The notes under the pieces are model-generated. The model was not told the origin of the DNA, searched no databases, and saw only the letters and a program-made list of their open reading frames with translations. Both the position numbers and the translations under genes were made by a program. Shown here one piece after another: positions 35,296-46,553 of a stretch of 64,000 nucleotides of DNA (its first letter is position 1; each line of letters opens with the position of its first letter). This DNA comes from Deroplatys truncata. Lineage: Eukaryota; Arthropoda; Insecta; Mantodea; Mantidae. The stretch is from the NCBI GenBank assembly GCA_030765065.1, contig CM060986.1, positions 73,959,573 through 74,023,572 on the forward strand, read 5' to 3'.

Positions 35296-35450
35296 CGAAG
35301 ATGGAAAAGGAAGATGGAGGTTCAATGATGTTTAATTTGAAGAAAGTGAAGTAAGACTTAAACAAAATGTTCACAAATCTTGAATGTCAAATTTCATCTC
35401 CGCATCGTCAAATTGGTTCTATTGTTCCTTTTCAAACAGCAGAGAAGTTA

Positions 35451-36345
35451 TTTTTACTTTCTCTACTACGTACAGTAAGTAGGGGAAGTATTGTATTCCA
35501 CCCAAAAATTCGATACCGAGATTTCACCGGAAATACATGTTTTGAGACCCCCTGAATCCAAAAAAAGCATTTTTGGAAACATGTCCGTGTGTGTGTCTGT
35601 CTGTGAACAGCATAACTCAGAAACGAACAGTCGGATAAGCACCAAACTTCGTATTTAGGTTCAGTATCTTCCAGAGATGCGACACGAAGGTTTTCAGCAA
35701 AAATCCCCCCACCCCAGATTACCCTTTACATGGAAGATTTTTCGAAAAGTTTAATTTTCTCAAAAATGGCTCTAACGATTTTGATTAAAATACAGGTTTA
35801 AGATATTTTCATGACAAATAAAATGTATATCTTGAATTTTCTGGGAATGTCTCCAAAAGTATTCTCCATTGTAAACGACTTTTGCATAACTGGTAAACCA
35901 TAAGGGATATACAAACGTTTACTACACAAAAAATGTAGATCGCGTTAAAATACACAATTTATGTCATATACATTTTTTTTGTTGAGTGAACCATTTTCGA
36001 GATATTGCTTGTTATTCCCTTAAATTTTTCGATACATATTTTCTAAAATGGGAATTCGTTATTCATTTTTTGTCTTGGATATGCAAAGAGTATTAATCTG
36101 TGGCAAAGCGAATGGTGCTGAACCTAGCAACCAGCTATTAAGAGATATGTATGTGCTTTAAGCTACTGTTTTTCTATATTGCCCTTGTAAATATATTTTC
36201 CCCTTACATCTACAAGAAAATTAGCAATAAGATAGAGTCTGCAAATGTTTATCTCGATTAACATGAAGTAGATGGAGAATAAGCGTTTGTAGAAATAGTT
36301 TGTACAAGATTAGAGAAAGTCATGTGAGTGTAACACATCAGATTT
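35451..36345 (+). mobile_element. Rep-A, best complete copy
   Basis: The most complete uninterrupted copy, core 35,456-36,320. It starts ACTTTCTCTACTACGTA and ends AGAGAAAGTCATGTGAGTG, so the two ends share an inverted ACTTTCTCTA motif. Blocks in order: 'ttccacccaaaaattcgata', 'ccgagatttcaccgg', 'gtccgtgtgtgtgtctg', 'aacagcataactcagaaacg', 'gcgacacgaagg', 'accctttacatggaaga', 'gcataactggtaaacc', 'aaaatgtagatcgcg', 'ttcgagatattgctt' and 'atctcgattaacatgaagta'. No protein is encoded. It shows the intact site into which the Polinton went in the next copy. Confidence 0.85.
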
Positions 36346-36524
36346 TTTCATATTCGATTCCTATTACCAATAACGTGGATTTTTTCAGGCATACCTTACG
36401 GCATCATCAAGACACGCATTAAAAAAAAGAAGCAGATATTGCTTTAAATTATTATTGTTTTTCTCTCTGTTTGTTTCACGTGGCTTTAACAGATACCTGG
36501 TCATATCGCGACGGAACTGTAAGG

Positions 36525-36975
36525 AGATACCTCATGGATCGGTGTGTGGCGGACAGCCTTCTAGGTCTCGCCCTGTACCATACCATCTTACTTCTTACAG
36601 AGTACGTAGGAACTGTACCTCTGCTTCTGTGACGAGCAGATGGCAGCCTCGACACTTGTCCACGGAGGTATGTGTACAGTAACCACCTGTATTCTACACG
36701 TGCCGAGCACGTGTGCTGTTCCAGTCTACTGCTTTCATTATCTGTGGATAGATGGTAGAGCATTCGCTATTACCATCCATTCTTCGTTGCACTGTTGCTT
36801 TAGACTTAAGATGGAACTTTGGGTCGTGATATTAAATATCCAATCCGTTATTTATCTTAGCGATTGAGGGAACCCGAAAGACCCCAGTCAGATAGGATGG
36901 CCCACGGGATTTTAACCCGGGACCTCCTGAATGCGGGCCATAGATGTTACGACTGAGTCATCCTGCTCGGTTGTA
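36525..36975 (-). mobile_element. Long-bodied tRNA-derived SINE
   Basis: The minus-strand head at 36,972-36,900 reads 'gagcaggatgactcagtcg' with B box 'gggttaaaatcccg'. It is followed by 'gactggggtctttcgggttc' and a GC-richer body to about 36,525. Confidence 0.7.
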
Positions 36976-37540
36976 GAAATCTTGTTCTTCTTCTTTCCAA
37001 AGCTTGGGTTGAGTCCTGTTCAGAGCCAAAGGTTCAAATTGGACACGCCATCTCTTTCTTGGCCGTCCCACATCTCGTCATCCAACGGGATGCTTTGGCA
37101 GTCAATCAGAAGGCATCCTTTTGACATGGTTCTGCCTGTGTTTTTGATACTTCTTATATCTTCTATCACTGTAATTTTAGTTTTAATTGTTTTCGGATAT
37201 CTTCAATTTTAGTATGTCTCTCAGGTGGACCACGATCACATAAACCTCATTTCAGTCACAGTTTTGTTGGTATTGCAAAAGATAATTTTCTGGCAAAATG
37301 TAAGTGTATGTGGGGGAAAAGATTATTCTACCGTATGTTTCTTCTTCTTCCAAAAAGGACATGAGGAAAAAGAAAGCATTTTCTTCTCTCAGAATATACC
37401 TATCTATTTTATATAAACCGAATTTTTATTTTTATGTGCCTCAGAGAAAGAACTTACTCTCTTTTGAAGAAAATCTGAATACACCAGTGAAATATATCTA
37501 TAAGTAAACTAAAACAGAAGGAAGATATCGTATCCAACAC
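36976..37540. other. Unassigned stretch
   Basis: Short frames only; no repeat match. Confidence 0.4.
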
Positions 37541-37544
37541 CTCG

Positions 37545-37833
37545 TTTTTACTTTCTCTACTACCTATAGTAAGTAGGGGAAGTATTGTATTCCACCCAAA
37601 AATTCTATACCGACATTTCACCGGAAATGTATGTTTTGTGACTCCCTGAATAAAAAAATACATTTTTGGAAACATGTCCGTGTGTTGTCTGTGTGTCTGT
37701 GAACAGCATAACTCAGAAACGAACAGTCGGATAAACACCAAACTTGGTATTTAGATTCAGTATCCTCCAGAGATGCGACACGAAGCTTTTCAAGAAAATC
37801 CCCGACCCCAGATTACCCTTTACATGGAACATT
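37545..37833 (+). mobile_element. Rep-A, left part (split by Polinton)
   Basis: It starts 'tttttactttctctactacc' and runs to 'accctttacatgg' plus AACATT. The rest of this copy begins with AACATT at 51,581. The uninterrupted copy at 35,451 shows the continuous order across this point. Confidence 0.92.
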
Positions 37834-38425
37834 AGTAGTCTTATTATAAGAGTTCATAACCAAAGGAGATGCCGACAACTGATAAGATGTAATCGATATC
37901 CTTTGTTCTGCGTTGCCGCCTCCCGCCGCCTCCCTTTGAGGTCTTAGATACCGCCTGGTCTCGTGTCGCTAGGCCCCGCCCCCTCTCTCTTTGTGTTCTT
38001 ACCTAATGCCGACCGTGTCTGTGCCGATAGGTCCCACCCCCTCCCCCATGCGGTCTGGTCGCGTGCCGTAGCGTCCTGTCTTGAGGTGTGCCGTAGGGAA
38101 TGGTTTTCTCGATGCCTGCCGCCCCTCGGCAAATCGTTTGAGTACATAATTGTGTCAATCAATTAGGTAATGTTCGTCCATGCATAAAACATTATTGAAA
38201 AAAAGAATTGGCATTTTATTACTACTAATGCCCGCACATTGCATATCTAATGTAACGATGCTCCTCGAGCAATTAAGTTTTTTGATTAATTAATTGTATA
38301 TGAATTGACTCGCGCGCAACTGGTCGTCATCGTATATGTGTGGTAGCGTATGTATAACTAGCACGCTCACGGCAACAGTCCGTCATGTAATGAAAAACCC
38401 GGCAGCCCACTTCTGTCTGGTGATA
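37834..38425 (+). repeat. Polinton left terminal inverted repeat
   Basis: It pairs with 50,991-51,580. By eye there are about a dozen substitutions and two 1-base indels over 590 bp (about 98% identity). The part at 37,910-38,140 is GC-rich, and the short frames in it are incidental. Confidence 0.93.
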
Positions 38426-38843
38426 ACGGTAATGTCCATGTATACACTCATTAGCGGACAACGGTAGACGTTTTCACCACATTAAACACATTAATAGACT
38501 TCAAGATTGCATACCGGATCTGTATACAGTCATTAGCGGACAATGACAGTAATTGGTTTCATAGTGCTCTGAAATACCCCAGACCCTCAATGTAAATACC
38601 TTTTAGGGATACAATAGATGTTCTTAATGATTAGCTTGAAAGGCTTCCTAATTGCTTGGCGTAGAATTTCCATCACAAACTGTGGAAAAACCCAAGCCTA
38701 GACACGTTTAAGCATACTACAATTTTTTCCCTGATAATTAATATAAATTCTATATGAAGATTATTAATGATTAAGTTTCATAGCTCTTATTTCTTTCAAT
38801 AAAATATTGCGAATAAAGTATTCAGAATTCTGATGGTGGAAAG
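38426..38843. other. Polinton sequence between TIR and repeats
   Basis: Non-coding. A short block, 'tcattagcggacaa', occurs twice, near 38,448 and 38,530. Confidence 0.5.
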
Positions 38844-39201
38844 AAATATTACATACGGTATTAAAAATACATAAGCGTCTCATTGATTGGTGAATACTAC
38901 ATATGTTATTAAAAATAAAATAAATGCGGATAACATTATAGTTAAATATTATACATGTTATTAAAAAATAAATGATTCGGTTAACATTATAGGTGAATAT
39001 TACATATGTTATTAAAAATAAATAAATACGGATAACATTATAGTTAAATATTATAAATGTTATTAAAAATAAATGATTCGGTTAACATTATAGGTGAATA
39101 TTACATATGTTATTAAAAAACTAAATAAATACGGTTAACATTATAGTTAAATATTACATACGTTATTAAAATAAATAATGGTCTCACTGATCGATGAATA
39201 C
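38844..39201. repeat. Minisatellite, about 50-bp units, seven copies
   Basis: Units of 49-55 bp built on 'tacatatgttattaaaaata' and 'ggttaacattata' alternate between two types ('ataggtgaat' and 'atagttaaat'), giving a dimer period of about 102 bp. Confidence 0.85.
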
Positions 39202-39249
39202 AATTAAATATTTTTTATTAATTAATTGTATATGAATTGACTTGCGCAT

Positions 39250-42200
39250 TTTGGTTATTGCGGTGGATGTCCCTAACGTTTCCAGATCTCGGATCCTTCA
39301 GGCTTGTTGCGCGTCTCTGTCATCTACCTTCTAAAGTAAAGTTTAGATCTGTACCGTTTGCATTGCGCTGGATGTCCCTAACCTTTCCAGATCTCGGATT
39401 GTTCAGGCTAGTTGCGCGTCTCTGTCATCTACCTTCTAAAGTAAAGTTTAGATCTGTACAGCTTACATTGCGGTGGATGTCCCTAACGTTTCCAGATCTC
39501 GGATCGTTCAGGCTAGTTGCGCGTCTCTGTCATCTACCTTCTAAAGTAAAGTTTAGATCTGTACAGCTTGCATTGCGGTGGATGTCCCTAACGTTTCCAG
39601 ATCTCGGATCGTTCAGGCTAGTTGCGCGTCTCTGTCATCTACCTTCTAAAGTAAAGTTTAGATCTGTACAGCTTGCATTGCGGTGGATGTCCCTAACGTT
39701 TCCAGATCTCGGATCGTTCAGGCTAGTTGCGCGTCTCTGTCATCTACCTTCTAAAGTAAAGTTTAGATCTGTACAGCTTGCATTGCGTTGGATGTTCCTA
39801 ACGTTTCCAGATCTCGGATCGTTCAGGCTAGTTGCGCGTCTCTGTCATCTACCTTCTAAAGTAAAGTTTAGATCCGTATAGCTTGCATTGCGGTGGATGT
39901 CCCTAACGTTTCCAGATCTCGGATCGTTCAGGCTAGTTGCGCGTCTCTGTCATCTACCTTCTAAAGTAAAGTTTAGATCTGTACAGCTTGCAATGCGGTG
40001 GATGTCCCTAACGTTTCCAGATCTCGGATCGTTCAGGCTTGTTGCGCGTCTCTGTCATCTACCTTCTAAAGTAAAGTTTAGATCTGTACAGCTTGCATTG
40101 CGGTGGATGTCCCTAACGTTTCCAGATCTCAAATCGTTCAGTCTAGTTGCGCGTCACTGTCATCTACCTTCTAAAGTAAAGTTTAGATCTGTACAGCTTG
40201 TATTGCGGTGGATGTCCCTAACGTTTCCAGATCTCGGATCGCTCAGGCTAGTTGCGCGTCTCTGTCATCTACCTTCTAAAGTAAAGTTTAGATCTGTACA
40301 TCTTGCATTGCGGTGGATGTCCCTAACGTTTCCAGATCTCGGATCGTTCAGGCTAGTTGTGCGTCTCTGTCATCTACCTTCTAAAGTAAAGTTTAGATCT
40401 GTACAGCTTGCAATGCGGTGGATGTCCCTAACGTTTCCAGATCTCGGATCGTTCAGGCTAGTTGCGCGTCTCTGGCATCTACCTTCTAAAGTAAAGTTTA
40501 GATCTGTACAGCTTGCAATGCGGTGGATGTCCCTAACGTTTCCATATCTCGGATCGTTCAGGCTAGTTGCGCGTCTCTGTCATCTACCTTCTAAAGTAAA
40601 GTTTAGATCTGTACAGCTTGCATTGCGGTGGATGTCCCTAACGTTTCCAGATCTCGAATCGATCAGGCTAGTTGCGCGACTCTGTCATCTACCTTCTAAA
40701 GTAAAGTTTAGATCTGTACAGCTTGCATTGCGTTGGATGTCCCTAACGTTTCCAGATCTCGGATCGTTCAGCCTAGTTGCGCGTCTCTGTCATCTACCTT
40801 CTAAAGTAAAGTTTAGATCTGTACAGCTTGAAATGCGGTGGATGTCCCTAACGTTTCCAGATCTCGGATCGTTCAGGCTTGTTGCGCGTCTCTGTCATCT
40901 ACCTTCTAAAGTAAAGTTTAGATCTGTACAGCTTGCATTGCGGTGGATGTCCCTAACGTTTCCAGATCTCGGATCGTTCAGTCTAGTTGCGCGTCTCTGT
41001 CATCTACCTTCTAAAGTAAAGTTTAGATCTGTACAGCTTGTATTGCGGTGGATGTCCCTAACGTTTCCAGATCTCGGATCGTTCAGGCTGGTTGCGCGTC
41101 TCTGTCATCTACCTTCTAAAGTAAAGTTTAGATCTGTACAGCTTGCATTGCGGTAGATGTCCCTAACGTTTCCAGATCTCGGATCGTTCAGGCTAGTTGC
41201 GCGTCTCTGTCATCTACCTTCTAAAGTAAAGTTTAGATCTGTACAGCTTGCAATGCGGTGGATGTCCCTAACGTTTCCAGATCTCGGATCGTTCCGGCTA
41301 GTTGCGCGTCTCTGTCATCTACCTTCTAAAGTAAAGTTTAGATCTGTACAGCTTGCAATGCGGTGGATGTCCCTAACGTTTCCAGATCTCGGATCGTTCA
41401 GGCTAGTTGCGCGTCTCTGGCATCTACCTTCTAAAGTAAAGTTTAGATCTGTATAGCTTGCATTGCGGTGGATGTCCCTAACGTTTCCAGATCTCGGATC
41501 GTTCAGGCTAGTTGCGCGTCTCTGTCATCTACCTTCTAAAGTAAAGTTTAGATCTGTACAGCTTGCAATGCGGTGGATGTCCCTAACGTTTCCAGATCTC
41601 GGATCGTTCAGGCTTGTTGCGCGTCTCTGTCATCTACCTTCTAAAGTAAAGTTTAGATCTGTACAGCTTGCATTGCGGTGGATGTCCCTAACGTTTCCAG
41701 ATCTCGGATCGTTCAGTCTAGTTGCGCGTCTCTGTCATCTACCTTCTAAAGTAAAGTTTAGATCTGTACAGCTTGTATTGCGGTGGATGTCCCTAACGGT
41801 TCCAGATCTCTGATCGTTCAGGCTGGTTGCGCGTCTCTGTCATCTATCTTCTAAAGTAAAGTTTAGATCTGTACAGCTTGCGTTGCGGTGGATGTCCCTA
41901 ACGTTTCCAGATCTCGGATCGTTCAGGCTAGTTGCGCGTCTCTGTCATCTACCTTCTAAAGTAAAGTTTAGATCTGTATAGCTTGCATTGCGGTGGATGT
42001 CCCTAACGTTTCCAGATCTCAGATCGTTCAGGCTAGTTGCGCGTCTCTGTCATCTACCTTCTAAAGTAAAGTTTAGATCTGTACAGCTTGCATTGCGGTG
42101 GATGTCCCTAACGTTTCCAGATCTCGAATCGTTCAGGCTAGTTTCGCGACTCTGTCATCTACCTTCTAAAGTAAAGTTTAGATCTGTACAGCTTGCATTG

Positions 42201-42640
42201 CGTTGGATGTCCCTAACGTTTCCAGATCTCGGGTCGTTCAGGCTAGTTGCGCGTCTCTGTCATCTACCTTCTAAAGTAAAGTTTAGATCTGTACAGCTTG
42301 CAATGCGGTGGATGTCCCTATCGTTTCCAGATCTCGGATCGTTCAGGCTAGTTGCGCGTCTCTGTCATCTACCTTCTAAAGTAAAGTTTAGATCTGTACA
42401 GCTTGCATTGCGTTGGATGTTCCTAACGTTTCCAGATCTCGGATCGTTCAGGCTAGTTGCGCGGCTCTGTCATCTACCTTCTAAAGTAAAGTTTAGATCT
42501 GTACAGCTTGCATTGCAGTGGATGTCCCTAACGTTTCTAGATCTCGGGTCGTTCAGGCTAGTTGCGCATCTCTGTCATCTACCTTCTAAAGTAAAGTTTA
42601 GATCTGTACAGCCTGCATTGCGCTGGATGTCCCTCATTTC
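39250..42640 (+). repeat. 105-bp satellite array, about 32 units
   Basis: Near-identical 105-bp units run head to tail with no interruption. Each contains 'tggatgtccctaacgtttcc', 'agatctcggatcgttcaggc', 'gcgcgtctctgtcatctacc' and 'taaagtaaagtttagatctg'. As 105 is a multiple of three, one plus-strand frame stays open as a 35-residue repeat (RWMSLTFPDLGSFRL...). It is broken into five frames (39,237-39,881; 39,888-41,156; 41,157-41,456; 41,463-41,813; 41,988-42,644) by point changes such as GTACAG to GTATAG and TGG to TAG. I regard the frame as a by-product; no start signal or domain supports translation. Confidence 0.95.
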
Positions 42641-42924
42641 ATAAATACTTGTTTAAATAATAATGTAATATCTTTAGACATAGAGAGTGTAAGGAACCTA
42701 AAACGGCTATTGCCCTATATTGAAAGACATTTGAATATTTTAAATGATTTCTGCAAGTCAGGAGCAATTAGTTTTTCAGGGAGTAGGAGGGGAAGAAGGA
42801 AAATGCTTGAAATGTATGCTAAAGTCAATAAAAGAGTGTTTTAGTATATGAATTCAATTTATTATTCATAAACTTATCCTTGTACATTCCTTTAGGAAAA
42901 CCATTCACCCAAACATATACATAA
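42641..42924. other. Polinton sequence right of the satellite
   Basis: The array stops within a unit at 'cgctggatgtccctcatttc'. Ordinary AT-rich sequence follows. Confidence 0.5.
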
Positions 42925-43085
42925 TTATATAAGTGCTTGCATCACGTGAGAAAGAGGTTTGTAGGTAAATACTTTGTCATGTAGAACCAGACAGTACAGT
43001 GACGTCTGGACTGGTATATTTGCAGATGCTTGAATCTCGATTCTGATGTTCACAGCCCCATTTATAACCTCCTCGGGTTGGTGAG
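42925..43085 (-). pseudogene. C-terminal fragment of a Polinton gene (possibly capsid)
   Basis: On the minus strand about 54 codons end VFTYKPLSHVMQALI with a stop at 42,925. They include NGAVNIRIEIQASANIPV and TSLYCLVLHDK. This reads like the C-terminus of a conserved Polinton protein; the IRIEI and YCLVLHD strands suggest the capsid-like protein, but I cannot confirm it. The frame continues upstream only as the antisense of the next gene, so the rest of this gene has been deleted. Confidence 0.45.
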
Positions 43086-43111
43086 AACAGTCTATTACGA
43101 ATAATGATGTT

Positions 43112-43883
43112 GTGAATAAAAAGTTCATCACTGGATATGTCAATTCACGCACGCAGTCGAGAGATGGTAATGATAACATTATATTCGACAATAAGAGAAT
43201 CACTGATATAGCAGATACTCTCGTAGATACGGATGCTGTAAATAAAAGATATGCTAGAGGTATGATCATTAGGAAATCGAACGAGACGCGACAGCAGTTA
43301 AACAGGTACTTGCCAAAGGAAATCGAGATGCAAATAGGTAAAATGCTGCTAGACATCACAGCAAATCTGAATAAAACTACGAGTAAAGTGGATACTCTAA
43401 CAACCTCTACAAAATACAGAGTGGATTCTGTAATGTGCTCTATTAAACAAGTTACCGCAGAGCTTGATATTGATAGGCGATGAAACGTATGAGTCTACCG
43501 CCGGTTTGACGGAGCTCATCTTTAAGCAAACGCCTCAGATTTCTGCATGCACCAGTGAAGACTTGGAGACGTACGCTAAGATTATGAAAAGTACTTTTCT
43601 TCATAGAAGTGGTTACACCAGACACGGTCGTTTGAAATCTGGTAAATCGTATAAATACAAGAATATAATACGCCCCTTGCTCAATACACATTCAGGTCTA
43701 GGACTGGCATGGAAGGAGCATAAGCCTGATAAGGAGGTTGACTACGTTTTCTGGAGAAATCCTAACACATTAGTGAATAGACTGAGGTTACTTATTGCTT
43801 CGAGGGACGCTGGTAATAATAGTCACGCTCAAGAGATTGAGGAAATTATCTGGGAGTTGAAAGCATCTAAAATTATAGCATGA
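43112..43883 (+). pseudogene. Conserved Polinton-associated protein, frameshifted
   Basis: Two overlapping frames (43,112-43,483 and 43,464-43,883) appear to be one gene broken by a frameshift near 43,470. The first part has a FDNKRITDIAD...DTDAVNKRY motif and a heptad-like helical stretch. The second has LIGDETYESTAGLTELIFKQ, SEDLETYAKIM, YKYKNIIRPLL and VDYVFWRNPNTLVNRLRLLI followed by SRDAGNNSHAQEIEEIIWEL. I know the second part as a protein repeatedly found beside the integrase in insect Polintons; its function is unknown to me. It lies directly upstream of the integrase on the same strand. Confidence 0.7.
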
Positions 43884-44787
43884 CCGCCAAACAGAATATC
43901 GCCAGAGAGCTTCACGGATCGGCGAGGAGGAACTATTTACGATGAAAATTATCAGCAAAGGTATGAATGATTTATTAGAAATTGATTTGATTGAAATGAT
44001 ACCATATGCATGAGTGAACAAAAATTTCAAATACATTCTGATCGCAATCAACTTTTACTCTAAAATGGCATATGCAAAGCCCTTAAAGGATAAGGGCGGA
44101 GTTAATGTTGCAAAGGCTATGGAGGATATATTACAAGAAATGGGTGTCCCTCCCCGGAATATTCAAAGTGACAACGGGAAAGAATTTTATAACAAGTCCT
44201 TTAAACGATTAATGTTTAAGTATAATATTAACCACTACAGCACCTATACCAATGTGAAGGCTGCGGCTGTTGAACGTTAATTCAAACCTTGAAGAATATG
44301 ATGTACCGAGAGTTTTTAGTCCAAGCCTGATACAAGTGGCTAGATCTTTTACCTAGAATCCTTGTAAAGTACAATGATACTCTTCATTCAACTATCCGTA
44401 TGAAGCCTAATGAAGTGAAAAAGAACGATCTTCTTCTGACTGTGTATAATTATAATCAAGAACGAAGAGAGAAGAAGGCTTCAAGGAAGTTTAGTGTTGG
44501 TGATTATGTCAGGATATCTAAACATAAAGGACATTTTGAAAAGGGTTATGAATCTAACTGGAGCGTTGAAATCTTCAAAGTATTTAGTGTGAACCGTACC
44601 AAGCCTACAACATACATACTAAAGGATAGGAATGGTTAAATCATATAAGGTGGCTTTTATGGACATGAACTAAAAAGACTAACTATCCTAACACATATTT
44701 AGTAGAAAAGGTTATACGTAAACGTGGAAACAAAGTTCTTGTAAAATGGTATGGTTTTCCAGATACTCAATGGATTGATATAAAGGA
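43884..44787 (+). pseudogene. Polinton integrase (rve fold plus chromodomain), broken
   Basis: The enzyme inserts Polinton DNA and makes the 6-bp duplication. In order: a degraded N-terminus (HGSARRNYL); the first aspartate in EIDLIEMIPYA; a stop; then VNKNFKYILIAINFYSKMAY; the second aspartate in IQSDNGKEFYNK; and the glutamate in AAAVER 33 residues later, followed at once by a stop (44,278). After a frame change come NDTLHSTIRMKPNEV and a C-terminal KFSVGDYVRISKHKG strand-rich domain. A chromodomain end follows (TYLVEKVIRKRGNKVLVKWY, FPDTQWIDIKD). The LTR element enters four codons before the natural stop, which is found at 50,644-50,646. At least two internal stops and frameshifts predate or accompany that insertion. 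Confidence 0.9.
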
Positions 44788-45749
44788 TGCGAGATAACAA
44801 ATTGTATATATGTTTTAGAGCACCACGTTGTGGATGTTTCTCACGTAATGTTGTTTACCTCACTAGTGCAGCCATCTCGTGTGACGTCATTCGTTGGTCT
44901 GGCTCGTAGTTCCCTCTGACGTAGCAATCTATATGAATTAGTTTTAAGGTTATGTATATTGTCTTCCGGCCAGCTATTTAGGTAGGCATTTAATTCTTGC
45001 AGGGTGTGAAGCGGAAAAGGAATCTTTTATCAAAAAAATTACTAGTGATGAAATGTGTTTTATAATGTTTTATTGTCGAACACGTGCACTAACACTTTCA
45101 CAGATTTATCTAGATGATCGCCATACTGAAACTGTTTATCATAACTTCTCACTTTTAACTCACGTACTTCAATTTTTGTATATAAGTGACTTTGTAATAT
45201 TTTAGATCTTTAATGATTTTCACTGCGTGTAATTTAACGAACTGAAGGACCGATAGGCGACATGTAGTCACGTAGTGTACACGAATCTTTGATGAACTGA
45301 GCGGGAGACGATGTGTAATGCTTCGTGAATCTTGACGAACTAGGGGACGCTCTCCTTGAATCAACACTATTTATAGGCTTACCTCAAGATACACCTAAAG
45401 ATTATAAATGAATTACCATTGGCCAACAAAACGCGCCAACATTAGCGTCTATTTTACTATCCAATGAAAACCACTAATACATATTACTTTTATAGAACAT
45501 TCTGGAAGCTTTTTTTACTGAAAAGGCGCGAAACATTACGTAACTTCCTGGTTCCCGGTAACGATAAACAACTCAATCCCTTCATTGCAGTATTGTTATT
45601 GTTAACAGTTTCAGTAGAGCCGAAAATTATTATTTACCATTAATAATTACAATTATTAAACCTCTGAAATCAATGTTACATAAAAATACATATTCATATG
45701 TAAATAATTATTTACATTAAAGTAATTTGTGATACAAATTACCGTCTCA
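44788..45749 (-). repeat. 3' LTR (962 bp)
   Basis: TG...CA ends and the same length as 49,671-50,632. A minus-strand TATAAATA lies at 45,368-45,375, AATAAA at 45,069-45,074 and a CRE palindrome TGACGTCA at 44,882-44,889. A 70-codon minus frame (45,155-45,367) begins just after the TATA box; it recurs in every LTR copy and is probably untranslated. Confidence 0.95.
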
Positions 45750-46553
45750 TATGCCCCACTAGAAACATAATTATAAATATTTATAACTTGTTTGGAAATT
45801 TTATAATTTTGTTTTTAGTCTCCTAAATCTTGTAACACACGCTATCACTTTCACTTTACACTTCACACGCGTTTAACACACGACATATGTTTTATCTCGC
45901 CACTACTTACTGGCTCTGGTTTAATTAATTTAGATATTCATCTGACATCACAAAATTTTTTTTTATAGCAAATACTATACCCTAAACTATTTAATCACTG
46001 CTACCAAATTGTTTACTTTCTTATATTGTTAACAAAATTGAGGCATTCAAGAATTTTGTAATTATTACACATATTTACCAAAATATTTATCCTCTACACA
46101 AATATTTACATCTCTTAAATCTAGACAATGTTTCACCTTTTCTGTTTGCAACATAAGTATTTGTTTTGAATTGTTTTTACCCATTTTTGTTATTTTGTAC
46201 TTTATTTTATCAATATTCTTGGAATTGTATTTACGTACCTTTACTTTAATATCATATTAAATTTCAATCATTGCATTCTTAATTTTTAATTCTTGGAATT
46301 GTATTTACGTACTTTTACTTTAATATCATATTAAGTTTCAATTATTACCTTCTTCTTTTCAAATACTGTTACAGTTACTAAAATGTATTTATTTATTTAT
46401 TTTTTTTTTTTTTAAACATTTCTCTCTTTTTTTTTTATAATTTATTTCTCTTTTCAAATGTCATATATATTTAGTTAACCCTCTTACGTTCCAATACATT
46501 TCTCTGCGAGTCGTCTTTAACTATCCAGCATTTACTTTACATATTATTGCTAT
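45750..46553 (-). other. 3' internal region of the LTR element
   Basis: Very AT-rich, with no coding. A 74-bp unit ('attcttggaattgtatttac' onwards) is tandemly duplicated at about 46,215-46,362. The purine-rich 'agtggggcata' (minus strand) next to the LTR at 45,750-45,760 is a candidate polypurine tract. Confidence 0.6.

Noticed and set aside
37944..38166. Overlapping 67- and 72-codon frames, mirrored at 51,248-51,470
   Set aside because: By-products of the GC-rich part of the Polinton inverted repeats.
39250..42640. CRISPR array
   Set aside because: There are no unique spacers; the whole unit repeats head to tail, and the sequence is eukaryotic.
39237..42644. Five long plus-strand open frames (up to 422 codons) that look like a 35-residue repeat protein
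   Set aside because: They exist because the satellite unit is 105 bp with one stop-free frame. Stops arise by single changes, and there is no signal peptide, domain or promoter.
43112..43359. Minus-strand 144-codon frame 42,925-43,359 as one gene
   Set aside because: Its N-terminal part is antisense to the Polinton-associated gene. Only the C-terminal 54 codons look like genuine coding.
45155..45367. 70-codon minus-strand frame, repeated at 48,258-48,470 and 50,038-50,250
   Set aside because: It is identical because the LTRs are identical. It lies between the TATA box and poly(A) signal, and the frame is too poorly supported to call a gene.
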